Below, piece after piece: positions 52,942 through 63,664 of a stretch of DNA of 64,000 nucleotides (the stretch's first letter is position 1; each line of letters starts with the position of its first letter). The notes beneath the pieces were generated by a model that did not search any database, was not told where the DNA came from, and worked only from the letters and a program-made list of their open reading frames with translations. Source of the DNA: Sphaerisporangium sp. TRM90804 (GTDB taxonomy: Bacteria; Actinomycetota; Actinomycetes; Streptosporangiales; Streptosporangiaceae); the NCBI RefSeq assembly GCF_029846175.1, contig NZ_JARWAC010000002.1:124001-188000 (forward strand). The letters are read 5' to 3'. A program made the translations under genes and the position numbers.

Positions 52942-54138
52942 TCACCAGGCGACGGGGAGGTGGTGGACGCCGTAGATGGCCATGTTGGTGCGGGTCGGGA
53001 TCTCTTGTGGAGGGACGGCCAGGCGGAGGGTCGGGAAGCGGGTGAGCAGGGCCGGGTAGGCCGTGCGCATCTCGGCGCGGGCGAGCTGCTGGCCCAGGCA
53101 CTGGTGGATGCCGTGGCCGAAGGCCAGGTGGCCGGAGGTCTGGCGAGCCAGGTCGAGGGTCTCGGGCGACTCGAAGTGCTCGGGGTCGCGGTTGGCGGCG
53201 CCCAGGGAGATCGTCACCGACTCCCCCGCCTTCACCAGGTGGCCGGCCAGCTCGACGTCCTCGCGGGCGGCGCGCACCGGGCCCAGGTGGACGATGGTCA
53301 GGTAACGCAGCAGCTCCTCGACGGCGGCCGAGGCCAGGGACGGGTCGTCGCGCAGGGCGGCGAGCTGCCTGGGGTTGCGCAGCAGCGTGAAGGTGCCGAG
53401 GGCGAGCATGTTGGCGGTGGTCTCGTGCCCCGCGACCAGCAGGAGCATCGCCACGCCGGTGATCTCGTCCTTGGTGAGCTGGCGGGTCGCCACCAGCCCG
53501 CTGATCACGTCCTCGCCGGGCTCGGCCCGCTTGGCGACCACCAGCTCACCCAGGTAGCCCATCAGGTCGTCCATCGCCTCGCGCACCTGCGCGGGCGTCG
53601 AGTCCAGGTTGAGCATGACCGCCGAACGGCTCTGGAAGCGCTCGTGGCCGGAGTACGGGACGCCGAGCAGCTCGCAGATCACCAGCGAGGGCACCGGCAG
53701 CGCGAACTCCCGCACCAGGTCGGCCGGCGCCCCCGCGCGCTCCATCGCGTCCAGCCGGTCGAAGGTGATCCGCGCGATCCTCGGCTCCAGGCGCCTCATC
53801 CGGCGGACGGTGAACTGGCCGGTGAGCAGCTTGCGGAAGCGGGTGTGCTCGGGCGGGTCCTCCTGCAGGAAGAAGCCGGGCACCCTGGCCAGCACCTCCT
53901 GGGTGAGCCGCTGGCCGACCGGCGGGTGCAGCAGGTCGGGGTCGGTGCTGAAGCGGGGGTCGGCGAGCAGGGCCCGCGCGACGGTGTACCCGGTCACCAG
54001 CCAGCCGACGTGCCCGTCGGTGTAGAGCAACGGGCGGATGGGGCCTTCCTCACGCCACCGGCGCAGATCGTGCGGCGGATCGAACGGGGTCTCGCGATCG
54101 AGGGGAAGGGTAACGGGGCTTGACATCGCATGCGTCAT
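52942..54138 (-). CDS. Cytochrome P450
   Basis: A 398-residue haem monooxygenase of the bacterial CYP105/107-like type. The I-helix motif is LLVAGHETTANMLAL, the ExxR pair is in VEELLRYLT, and the haem-thiolate loop is LAFGHGIHQCLGQQLARAEM with the cysteine ligand. ATG 54138 has GGAGG eight bases upstream. No ferredoxin or biosynthetic gene adjoins it, so it may be an orphan catabolic or detoxifying P450. Confidence 0.94.
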   Translation of the reverse strand: MTHAMSSPVTLPLDRETPFDPPHDLRRWREEGPIRPLLYTDGHVGWLVTGYTVARALLADPRFSTDPDLLHPPVGQRLTQEVLARVPGFFLQEDPPEHTRFRKLLTGQFTVRRMRRLEPRIARITFDRLDAMERAGAPADLVREFALPVPSLVICELLGVPYSGHERFQSRSAVMLNLDSTPAQVREAMDDLMGYLGELVVAKRAEPGEDVISGLVATRQLTKDEITGVAMLLLVAGHETTANMLALGTFTLLRNPRQLAALRDDPSLASAAVEELLRYLTIVHLGPVRAAREDVELAGHLVKAGESVTISLGAANRDPEHFESPETLDLARQTSGHLAFGHGIHQCLGQQLARAEMRTAYPALLTRFPTLRLAVPPQEIPTRTNMAIYGVHHLPVAW

Positions 54139-54446
54139 CCTGCATTCCTCCCTTTCTTCACAAGACCCTACAAGCAGGGATAATTCGCTGAATTAAGAGA
54201 GTCATCGGGTGTCGTCAATTTTCGCCAATGCCCCGGAGACGGCTCGTCCGGCACCGGCCGGCGCCTCGGACCGTCGAAGGATTTCGTGCTCCGAGCAGGG
54301 ACGGGACGGCGTGTAATGAATGGCTTGAGAGTTATCAGATGATTCGCTTACCCGCATCACGGGGCCGTGAGTCAGGCCGGGCGGTACGCGTACGACGAAC
54401 GGCGTGAGGACCGGCCCGATATTCCGGCGCGGCCCCGCCGGGAGCG
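54139..54446. other. Gap upstream of the P450 gene
   Basis: About 300 bases without a gene. Two AT-richer islands (about 54170-54230 and 54310-54360) contrast with the surrounding GC content. The first contains a good promoter for the P450. Confidence 0.5.
54191..54218 (-). promoter_or_regulatory. Promoter-like TTGACG-N16-TTAATT ahead of the P450 gene
   Basis: On the minus strand TTGACG (54218-54213) and TTAATT (54196-54191) are separated by 16 bases, about 50 bases before the P450 start. It fits a housekeeping-type promoter. Confidence 0.5.
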
Positions 54447-55256
54447 CTATTCAGGCTGGCATACCGGGCACCAGTAAAGGTTGCGGCCGACCAGCGGGGC
54501 CTGGCGGATCGCCGTCCCGCAGGCGTGGCAGGGCCGGTCGGCCCGGCGGTAGACGTAGACCTCGCCGCCGTGCCGGTCGACCCTGGGCGGGCGGCCCATC
54601 ACCTCGGGCAGGTGCGGGGTGTGCACGGTGTCGATGCGGCCGGTCGCCGCCGCCGCGCGCATCAGCTCGACGAGGTCGGCCCAGAGCGCGTCCCAGCCCG
54701 GACGGCCGAGGCGCCGGCCGGGCGTACGGGGCCCCAGGCCGGCCCGGAACAGCGCCTCGGTCACGAAGATGAGCCCGGTGCCCGCCACCACCGACTGGTC
54801 GAGCAGCAGCGCGGCCAGCGGCGCCGAGCTGCGCCGGACGCGGGCGTACGCCGCCTCGGGGTCGGCGTCGTCGCGCAGCGGGTCGGGGCCCAGGCGGGCC
54901 CGCAGCGCGGCGGTCTCCTCCGGGGTGAGGATCTCGCAGGCGGCGGGGCCGCGCAGGTCGAGCCAGTGCGCCTCGCCGGTGAGACGCAGCCGGACCTGGC
55001 CCACCGGCGCCGGCGGCTCCCCCGCGCCGTCGGTGAACCTCCCGTAGAGGCCCAGGTGGACGTGCAGGGTGCGCTCACCCGCGTAGTGGTGCAGCAGGTG
55101 CTTGCCGTACGACTCGGTGCCCGAAAGGACGGACCCCGACAGCAGGGCCGCGCCCTCCGCGAAACGCCCCTGCGGGCTGGCCGCGATCACCTTGTCGCCG
55201 GCGAAGAGCTCCGCGTGCCGGGCGGCCAACCGGAAGATGACGTGTCCTTCGGGCAT
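54447..55256 (-). CDS. Fpg/Nei-family DNA glycosylase
   Basis: A 269-residue base-excision repair enzyme. It starts MPEGHVIFRLA, so the catalytic N-terminal proline and Glu3 are present as in endonuclease VIII. The helix-two-turn-helix region includes LLLDQSVVAGTGLIFVTEAL, and the C-terminal zinc finger is CHACGTAIRQ with WCPVCQ. The PEGH start and the zinc finger fit the actinobacterial Nei group that removes oxidised pyrimidines. Monocistronic. Confidence 0.92.
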   Translation of the reverse strand: MPEGHVIFRLAARHAELFAGDKVIAASPQGRFAEGAALLSGSVLSGTESYGKHLLHHYAGERTLHVHLGLYGRFTDGAGEPPAPVGQVRLRLTGEAHWLDLRGPAACEILTPEETAALRARLGPDPLRDDADPEAAYARVRRSSAPLAALLLDQSVVAGTGLIFVTEALFRAGLGPRTPGRRLGRPGWDALWADLVELMRAAAATGRIDTVHTPHLPEVMGRPPRVDRHGGEVYVYRRADRPCHACGTAIRQAPLVGRNLYWCPVCQPE

Positions 55257-55377
55257 GGTGCCAACCTATCGGCAGCGCGACGGCGCCCACCCACGCCCGG
55301 ACGGGGGCCGCCTCCTCGGCGGTGACGCGCCGCGACGCGTCCTCGCCCGGCCGCGCTCGGGCCGCGGGCCGGGGGCG

Positions 55378-56040
55378 TCAGGGCTCGATCAGGCCGACGC
55401 GGATCGCGTAGCGGGTGAGCTCCAGGCGGTCGCGCATGCCGAGCTTCTGCAACAGGTTGGCGCGGTGACGTTCGACCGTCTTGACGCTGATGAACAGCAT
55501 GTCGGCGATCTCCTGGGAGCTGTGGCCCTCGGCGACGAGCTTGAGGATCTCCTCCTCGCGGTCGGTGATGGCCTTGACCGGCACGCCGCCCTCCCGGACT
55601 CGTTGGAGGTGGTCGCGGATGAGCGCGGTGACCGCGCCGGGGTACAGGAACGGCTCGCCGCGCATGGCCGCGCGGCAGGCCTCGACCAGGTCGCGGTCGG
55701 CCACGGACTTCAGGACGTACCCGGAGGCCCCGGCCGCCAGCGCCTCGAAGAAGTACTGCTCGTTGTCGTACATGGTCAGGATGAGGATGCGCAGGTCGGG
55801 CAGCAGGCGCGACAGCTCGCGCGCCGCCTGCAGGCCGGTGAGGCGCGGCATGGCGATGTCCAGGACGGCCAGGTCGGGCCGCTCGGCGCGGGCCATCTCG
55901 ATGGCCTCGGCGCCGTCGCCGGCCTCGGCGACGACGGTCAGGTCGGGCTCGCCGTCCAGGATGAGGCGCACGCCCCGGCGCACCAGGGCGTGGTCGTCGG
56001 CCAGCAGGATGCGGGCGGGAGGCCCGCCTGGAACGGTCAC
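55378..56040 (-). CDS. NarL/LuxR-type response regulator
   Basis: A 220-residue regulator. The receiver domain has ILLADDHALVRRGVRLILDG, the phospho-acceptor Asp in LAVLDIAMPRLTGLQA, and a conserved Lys in YVLKSVADRDL. The C-terminal LuxR HTH is LKLVAEGHSSQEIADMLFIS with VKTVERHRANLLQKL. It overlaps the kinase gene by four bases. Confidence 0.94.
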   Translation of the reverse strand: MTVPGGPPARILLADDHALVRRGVRLILDGEPDLTVVAEAGDGAEAIEMARAERPDLAVLDIAMPRLTGLQAARELSRLLPDLRILILTMYDNEQYFFEALAAGASGYVLKSVADRDLVEACRAAMRGEPFLYPGAVTALIRDHLQRVREGGVPVKAITDREEEILKLVAEGHSSQEIADMLFISVKTVERHRANLLQKLGMRDRLELTRYAIRVGLIEP

Positions 56041-57005
56041 CGGCTCCCGCCTCCCCCGGGGACGGCCAGCCTGACCTCGGTGCCGCCCTCCGGCGCAGGG
56101 CCGACGGTCAGCTCGGCTCCCACCAGCAGCGCGCGCTCGCGCATGCCGCTGATCCCGGCGCCTTCGGGAGCCCGGCCGATCCCCCGGCCGTCGTCGCGGA
56201 CGCTCAGCTCCACCCCCGGGGGGCGGCGGCGCAGCGCCAGGTCCACCCGGCCCGCCTCCGCGTGCCGGGCGGCGTTGGTCAGGCTCTCCTGGGCTACCCG
56301 GTAGAGCACCAGCTCGGTCTCCTTGTCCAGCTGCGGCAGGTCGGCGTCCAGGTGGCGGCGGACGGCCAGGCCCGGGCGGGAGAACTCGGCGGTGAGCGCC
56401 TTGAGCGCGCTGCCCAGGCCGAGCTCCTCAAGGACGCCGGGGCGCAGGCGGCGCGCGATGCGGCGGATCTCGTCCAGGCTCGTCCGGGTGGTCTCCTGCA
56501 CCTGGTGCAGCTCCTCTCGCACGCCGGGCGGGGCGTGGTCGGCCACCCGCTTGAGCTCTAGCAGGACGGCGGTCAGGGTCTGCCCGACCTCGTCGTGCAG
56601 TTCCTGGGCGACGCGGTGGCGCTCGCCCTCCTGCGCCGACAGCGCGCGTGCGCTGCTGGCGGCGCGCTCGGCCTCCAGGCGGTCGAGCATGGTGTTGAAG
56701 GTGGCGATCAGCTCGACCACCTCCCCGTGCCCGGCCGCCGTGGGGCGCCTGCCGGGCTTCAGCAGGTCGACGGTGGTCATCACGCGGGTGAGGCGCTGCA
56801 GGGGGGCCAGGCCCACCCGCAGCAGGGCGGCGTTGGCGGCGAGCATGGCGGCCAGCCCGGCCGCCAGCACCCCCGCCTCGGTGAGCAGGAGCGGGGTGGA
56901 CACGGTCGCGGGCCCGAGCGCCAGCAGCGCGGCGGCGGCCACGAGCACGGCGGCGTTCAGCAGGAAGATCCGCCAGAACAGGGACACCGCGTACCGCCTC
57001 CTCAA
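56037..57005 (-). CDS. Sensor histidine kinase (HisKA_3 type)
   Basis: A 322-residue membrane kinase with two N-terminal helices (IFLLNAAVLVAAAALLALG and VLAAGLAAMLAANAALLRVG) but almost no extracellular loop, so it probably senses a membrane or cytoplasmic signal. A HAMP-like linker precedes the HisKA_3 box (HRVAQELHDEVGQTLTAVLL, phospho-His). The ATPase domain has the N box SLTNAARHAEAG and G box VRDDGRGIGRAPEGAGISGM. TTG 57005 follows GGGGGGAGG at five bases. Partner of the response regulator downstream. Confidence 0.93.
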   Translation of the reverse strand: MRRRYAVSLFWRIFLLNAAVLVAAAALLALGPATVSTPLLLTEAGVLAAGLAAMLAANAALLRVGLAPLQRLTRVMTTVDLLKPGRRPTAAGHGEVVELIATFNTMLDRLEAERAASSARALSAQEGERHRVAQELHDEVGQTLTAVLLELKRVADHAPPGVREELHQVQETTRTSLDEIRRIARRLRPGVLEELGLGSALKALTAEFSRPGLAVRRHLDADLPQLDKETELVLYRVAQESLTNAARHAEAGRVDLALRRRPPGVELSVRDDGRGIGRAPEGAGISGMRERALLVGAELTVGPAPEGGTEVRLAVPGGGGSR

Positions 57006-57044
57006 CGTGGCCTCCCCCCACTATCGCGCCTCGGTGTCGGATGG

Positions 57045-57123
57045 ACGGCACCGGTCGCCCCACGGGTAGGGCCCGGCGACCGGTGCCGTGAGACCAGCCT
57101 GGACGGTGGGGGCCGGGCCGTCC
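57045..57123. repeat. Two adjacent inverted repeats
   Basis: ACGGCACCGGTCGCC (57045-57059) and GGCGACCGGTGCCGT (57075-57089) are perfect 15-base arms around a 15-base loop. Directly after, GGACGG (57101-57106) pairs with CCGTCC (57118-57123). They lead into the larger repeat at 57122. Confidence 0.75.
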
Positions 57124-57207
57124 ATCGGTGCTGACACCCATTTCCCCGTGCGGCCTCCCCCGTCTACGGGGGTCGCCGCGGGCTCGAATGGGTGTCAGCA
57201 CCGATGG
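57122..57207. repeat. Perfect 21-bp inverted repeat with a nested hairpin
   Basis: Left arm 57122-57142 (CCATCGGTGCTGACACC then CATT) is the exact reverse complement of 57187-57207. The 44-base loop contains a further perfect hairpin, CCCCCG-TCTA-CGGGGG (57157-57172). Each arm also contains the dyad GGTG-N4-CACC, so the arms may be two response-regulator operators, or the whole may fold as RNA. Confidence 0.8.
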
Positions 57208-57523
57208 CCCCCCGTGCGCGCCCCCGGACATCATTGATCGGGGACGGCGAGGCGACTGGTGACATCGGCGCGGGTCATGAGGGACGCGGGCCCGGCGGGA
57301 ACGCCGGGCCGCGGACACCGCGACCGCGCGGGTCGTGCCCGGGCCGGGCCGCGCCGGGCGCGGCGGCGCGGAAAGCACGCCGGCCGCGGGCGGACGGCGC
57401 TCGCCGTCCCCCTGACAGCCCCCCCGTCACCGCTCACGCGGGCCCGGATCCGAAGATTGGACATGAGTCATCACCACACGTCTGAGCAGCCCAGCGTTCC
57501 GCGTCGGGGAGGGGTGGTGAGCC

Positions 57524-58768
57524 GTGGGGCACGCTGACACCCTGCTGGCCATGGGCGGGGCCTTCCTCGCCGCGGCCATTCTGGCCCGCCTCGGCAGCCG
57601 CATCGGGCTTCCGACGATTCCGCTGTTCATGCTCGCCGGCATCCTGCTGGGCCCGCACACGCCGGGGCTGGTCGTCGTCCGCGACCCGGCGGAGCTGGAG
57701 ATGCTCTCCGCGCTCGGTCTCGTGCTCCTGCTGTTCTACCTGGGGCTGGAGTTCCATCTCGACGACCTGAAGAAGGGCGGCTCGCGCCTGCTGGCGGCGG
57801 GCGGGGTCTACCTCGTGCTCAACGTGGGCGCGGGGCTGGGCTTCGGGTTCGCCCTGGGGTGGGGGGTCCGGGAGGCGCTGGTGCTGGCCGGCGTGATCGG
57901 CATCTCCTCCTCCGCGATCGTCACCAAGATCCTCATCGACCTGGGCCGGCTGGCCCGGCCCGAGACCCGTCTCATCCTCGGCATCATCGTCGTGGAGGAC
58001 ATCTTCCTGGCCCTGTACCTGGCGGCGCTCCAGCCGGTCATCAGCGGCGCGCAGGGCACCATGGAGACCGTCCTGCAGGCCGGCAAGGCGTTCGCGTTCC
58101 TGCTGGCGCTGGCCGCCGCCGCCCGGTACGGCACCCGGGTCGTCGGCCGCCTGCTGGCCGTGCGCGACGACGAGCTGCTCGTGGTCAGCTTCCTGGGCCT
58201 GGCCGTGCTCGTCGCCGGCCTCTCGGAGCTGCTCGGCGTCGCCGACGCCATCGGCGCGTTCATGGCCGGCCTCATCGTGGGAGGCACGTCCTCCGGGCCG
58301 CGGGTCCGCGAGCTGGTCCACCCGCTGCGCGACGCCTTCGGGGCGATCTTCTTCTTCGCCTTCGGCCTGGCGATCGACCCCGGCGACGTCATTTCGGTCG
58401 CCGGGGCCGTGGCGGCCGCCGCCGCCCTGACCCTGGCCATGAACGTGGCCGCCGGGCTCGTCGCCGCCCGCCTGCACGGCTACGGCCCCGGGCGGGCCGC
58501 GAACATCGCGACCACGCTGCTGGCGCGCGGGGAGTTCGCGCTGATCCTGGCCGCCATGGCCGCCATGGCGGGCCTGGACGGGCGGCTCGCCCCGTTCATC
58601 ACCGGCTATGTCCTGGTGCTGGCCGTGCTGGGCCCGGTCGTGGCCGGGCGGTCGCACTGGCTGGCCCGTGGCCTCTCGGCCGCGGGCGGCGTCCTCACGC
58701 GCCGGCGCGCGCGGGTGGACGCGCGGGCCGAGCCGCAGCGCCTCCCACCGGCCGGCGGGAGGCGCTGA
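57524..58768 (+). CDS. CPA2-family cation/proton antiporter
   Basis: A 414-residue membrane transporter with about 12 helices. Motifs include SRIGLPTIPLFMLAGILLGP, the regulatory-site region LLFYLGLEFHLDDL, GVIGISSSAIVTKILIDLG, and AIGAFMAGLIVGG. The usual C-terminal TrkA-N (NAD-binding) domain of KefB/KefC is missing; the protein ends in a short basic tail. GTG 57524 overlaps a short upstream frame. Substrate is probably K+ or Na+. Confidence 0.9.
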   Translation: MGHADTLLAMGGAFLAAAILARLGSRIGLPTIPLFMLAGILLGPHTPGLVVVRDPAELEMLSALGLVLLLFYLGLEFHLDDLKKGGSRLLAAGGVYLVLNVGAGLGFGFALGWGVREALVLAGVIGISSSAIVTKILIDLGRLARPETRLILGIIVVEDIFLALYLAALQPVISGAQGTMETVLQAGKAFAFLLALAAAARYGTRVVGRLLAVRDDELLVVSFLGLAVLVAGLSELLGVADAIGAFMAGLIVGGTSSGPRVRELVHPLRDAFGAIFFFAFGLAIDPGDVISVAGAVAAAAALTLAMNVAAGLVAARLHGYGPGRAANIATTLLARGEFALILAAMAAMAGLDGRLAPFITGYVLVLAVLGPVVAGRSHWLARGLSAAGGVLTRRRARVDARAEPQRLPPAGGRR

Positions 58769-58777
58769 CGCCGGGCC

Positions 58778-61585
<2,808 letters not shown>

Positions 61586-61686
61586 GGAGACTCGCCTCCC
61601 TCAATTCACGCTTTCGACCCTCACGATGGGTCGCACACTATGCCGGGTTCGCCCCTAGATCCTGCCGCACCGGTGGAGTGCCGACA

Positions 61687-61708
61687 CCGGTTAGGTTCGC
61701 CTAACCGG
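61687..61708. promoter_or_regulatory. Iron-box-like palindrome upstream of acnA
   Basis: CCGGTTAGG-TTCG-CCTAACCGG is a perfect 22-base dyad. Its core TTAGG-N4-CCTAA matches the half-sites of IdeR/DmdR iron boxes (TTAGGTTAG-type). Located about 100 bases upstream of acnA, it could link aconitase, an Fe-S enzyme, to iron status. Confidence 0.65.
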
Positions 61709-61726
61709 CCGCTGCGACGACAGGTG

Positions 61727-61770
61727 TCTCGACATCAAGATATATGGTCGCATATCTCGACATCAAGTTA
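61727..61770. promoter_or_regulatory. Tandem TCTCGACATCAAG sites upstream of acnA
   Basis: TCTCGACATCAAG occurs at 61727-61739 and 61755-61767, 28 bases apart. Each is a near-dyad (CTCGA-CA-TCAAG). The sites lie in the only AT-richer part of the gap, with GATATATGG between them. The pattern resembles MarR-family operators; a TamR-like regulator of aconitase, known from Streptomyces, is a possible ligand. Confidence 0.6.
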
Positions 61771-61796
61771 CCTTCCGGTACACGGCCGGCGGACCG

Positions 61797-62528
61797 TCAG
61801 ATGTACTCCGGCGCCAGGCGCAGCGCGAACAGGGCGACCACGACGATCGACAGCAGCGGCCCGACCACCTTCACCTCGACGGCCCGCCCCGTCTTCAGCC
61901 CGATGCGGTACGGCAGCACCCACCGGTGCCGGAGCGGCCACAGCACCGGGCACCCGCGCTCGGTCAGGCAGTCGCCGATCACGTGGGCCAGGCAGCCGAC
62001 CGCGATCGCCACCCCCAGCCACAGGTACTGGACGCCCTGGGAGTACAGCACGATGAAGGCGCCGGCGGTGATGCCGATGTTGATGAACCCCGACGTCATC
62101 GCCTTGCCCGGCACGCCGATGCCGAGCGCCCGCAGCGCGAGGCCGATCATCAGGACGACCACGACGTCCCGGCCCACCGGGAGCCGATCGGCCAGCAGGT
62201 GGGCGCCGAACCCGGCGGCGACGGCGAAGAACAGGGAGTGCGTCGCGTGACGGTGGCCACCGCTGGCCCAGTTGACCGCCTTGCTCAGCACCCAGGTGGC
62301 CGGGCCGAAGGTCTGCGCGATGGTCGCGTGCGGGTGGTCCAGGTCGGGCAGCATCGCGGCGCCCGCGCAGACGAGCGTCCCTGCGATCAGCTCGGCGGGC
62401 GTCAGGACCCCGGCCACCATGGGCGCCACGTCGGCGGCGAAGCCGCCGGCCGAGGGCAGCGCGGCGAGCCCTGGAGCCACCAGGAGCCAGAGCGCCGCCC
62501 CGCTCAGCGCGTGTGTGTGGCCCATCAT
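61797..62528 (-). CDS. YdjM-like metal-dependent hydrolase family membrane protein
   Basis: A 243-residue membrane protein of the LexA-regulated/YdjM family. The conserved histidine-rich pattern is present: MMGHTHALSGAALWLLVAP, AAMLPDLDHPHATIAQTFG, HRHATHSLFFAVAAGFGAHL, and CLAHVIGDCLTERGCPVLWP. About six helices. These His/Asp residues suggest a metal site facing the membrane. ATG 62528 and the following ATG 62525 are both possible; no strong ribosome site. Function unknown. Confidence 0.85.
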   Translation of the reverse strand: MMGHTHALSGAALWLLVAPGLAALPSAGGFAADVAPMVAGVLTPAELIAGTLVCAGAAMLPDLDHPHATIAQTFGPATWVLSKAVNWASGGHRHATHSLFFAVAAGFGAHLLADRLPVGRDVVVVLMIGLALRALGIGVPGKAMTSGFINIGITAGAFIVLYSQGVQYLWLGVAIAVGCLAHVIGDCLTERGCPVLWPLRHRWVLPYRIGLKTGRAVEVKVVGPLLSIVVVALFALRLAPEYI

Positions 62529-62923
62529 CCGATCATCACGATCGGGCACGTTACGGCAAAATCCATACAAGACGGCGGAAGCTCATCACCAAGCGCGCGG
62601 CGTGTCGCTTCCCCCGCGGGGGCCATGCCTGCCGCCTGGGAAAACAAGACCGGGACCGTTCCGCTCCAAGAGCACCCCCCAGCCCTCTCAAAGCAGAACG
62701 ATCCCGTTCGATTGCTGATAACGCTCGAATCTCAGCCGGTGTTCCCCGTCCAGCGTGATCTGGGTCACTTTCCAGGTAAAACCTGCCGCCGCCCGCTCCC
62801 GGAGCGGTGACGAGCCGCTCCCGTCCGCGCGATTTCCGTCCTGAGGGTTGTTCTATGAACGGTCGCGATATATCGTTGAGCCATCACGTACGGTCGACAA
62901 GCGATCGTCACGAGAGGAGTGAC
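62529..62923. other. Gap upstream of the PadR gene
   Basis: About 395 bases without a recognised gene. Left part is the promoter region of the YdjM-like gene (minus strand). Right part is the PadR leader with the CGATATATCG palindrome and, at 62912-62919, the ribosome binding site GAGAGGAG. Confidence 0.5.
62866..62875. promoter_or_regulatory. CGATATATCG palindrome ahead of the PadR gene
   Basis: A 10-base perfect dyad followed by TTGAG, 48 bases before the PadR start. AT-rich palindromes at this place are typical autoregulatory sites of PadR proteins. Confidence 0.5.
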
Positions 62924-63658
62924 ATGACATACGCACACTCGATGGGCGGCGGGGCATCCTGGCCGCACCATCGCGACATCAGGGCGGCGCTGGGAGCGCT
63001 GGCGGCCTGGCACGAGGGGCACCACGGCCCGCCGCGCGGCCACCGGGGCCCGGCCGCGGAGGGCGAGCACCCCGAGCACCGTCACAGGGGACGCCGTGGC
63101 CCGGGGCCGTTCCCCTGGGACTTCGGACGGGGCGGCCCGTTCGGCCCGGGGTTCGGCGGCGGGTTCGGCGGGGGCCGCGGGCCGTTCGGCAGGGGCTCGC
63201 GCAAGGCCAAGCGGGGCGACGTCCGCGCCGCCATCCTCGCGCTGCTCGCCGAGGAGCCGCGCAACGGCTACCAGATCATCCAGGAGATCGCCCGGCGCAG
63301 CGAGGGCGGCTGGAAGCCCAGCCCCGGCGCCGTCTACCCGGCGCTGCAGCAGCTCACCGACGAGGGGCTCGTGCAGGCCGAGGAGACCGACGGCCGCAAG
63401 ACCTTCATCCTCACCGAGGCCGGCCGGGCCTACGTCGGCGAGCACCCCGAGGAGGTACGCGCCCCCTGGGAGGACATGACCCCCGATCTCGACGAGGGCG
63501 TCTTCGAGCTCTTCGACCTGTCGCGCCAGGCCGCGGCGGCACTGTTCCAGGTCGCGCAGACCGGCAGCGACGCCCAGGTCAAGCAGGCCAAGCAGGTGCT
63601 CAACGAGACCCGCCGCAAGCTCTACCAGATCCTCGCCGACGGCGACGCCGAGGAGTGA
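62924..63658 (+). CDS. PadR-family regulator with Gly/His/Arg-rich N-terminus
   Basis: A 244-residue regulator. Residues ~1-95 are low in complexity, rich in His, Gly, Arg and Phe (GPGFGGGFGGGRGPFGRGSR), before the winged helix: RGDVRAAILALLAEEPRNGY, QEIARRSEGGWKPSPGAVYP and LQQLTDEGLVQAEETDGRKT. The C-terminal helix region (QVAQTGSDAQVKQAKQVLNE) fits dimerisation. The His-rich N-terminus could bind metal. ATG 62924 has GAGAGGAG four bases upstream. The next gene, a DUF1707 protein, starts six bases after the stop. Confidence 0.9.
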   Translation: MTYAHSMGGGASWPHHRDIRAALGALAAWHEGHHGPPRGHRGPAAEGEHPEHRHRGRRGPGPFPWDFGRGGPFGPGFGGGFGGGRGPFGRGSRKAKRGDVRAAILALLAEEPRNGYQIIQEIARRSEGGWKPSPGAVYPALQQLTDEGLVQAEETDGRKTFILTEAGRAYVGEHPEEVRAPWEDMTPDLDEGVFELFDLSRQAAAALFQVAQTGSDAQVKQAKQVLNETRRKLYQILADGDAEE

Positions 63659-63664
63659 CCTTCC

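Larger units (their letters stand above)
57006..57523. other. Highly structured divergent intergenic region
   Basis: About 520 bases between the kinase and antiporter genes without a convincing gene. The kinase-proximal part (57045-57207) is almost entirely inverted repeats. The antiporter-proximal part is GC-rich and includes a short frame (ATG 57463, starting MSHHHTSEQPSVP) that runs into the antiporter start. Confidence 0.55.

Noticed and set aside
57259-57537. 92-residue frame upstream of the antiporter
   Set aside because: Very Arg/Ala-rich composition typical of GC-rich shadow frames; only its last 25 codons (from ATG 57463) could be a leader peptide.
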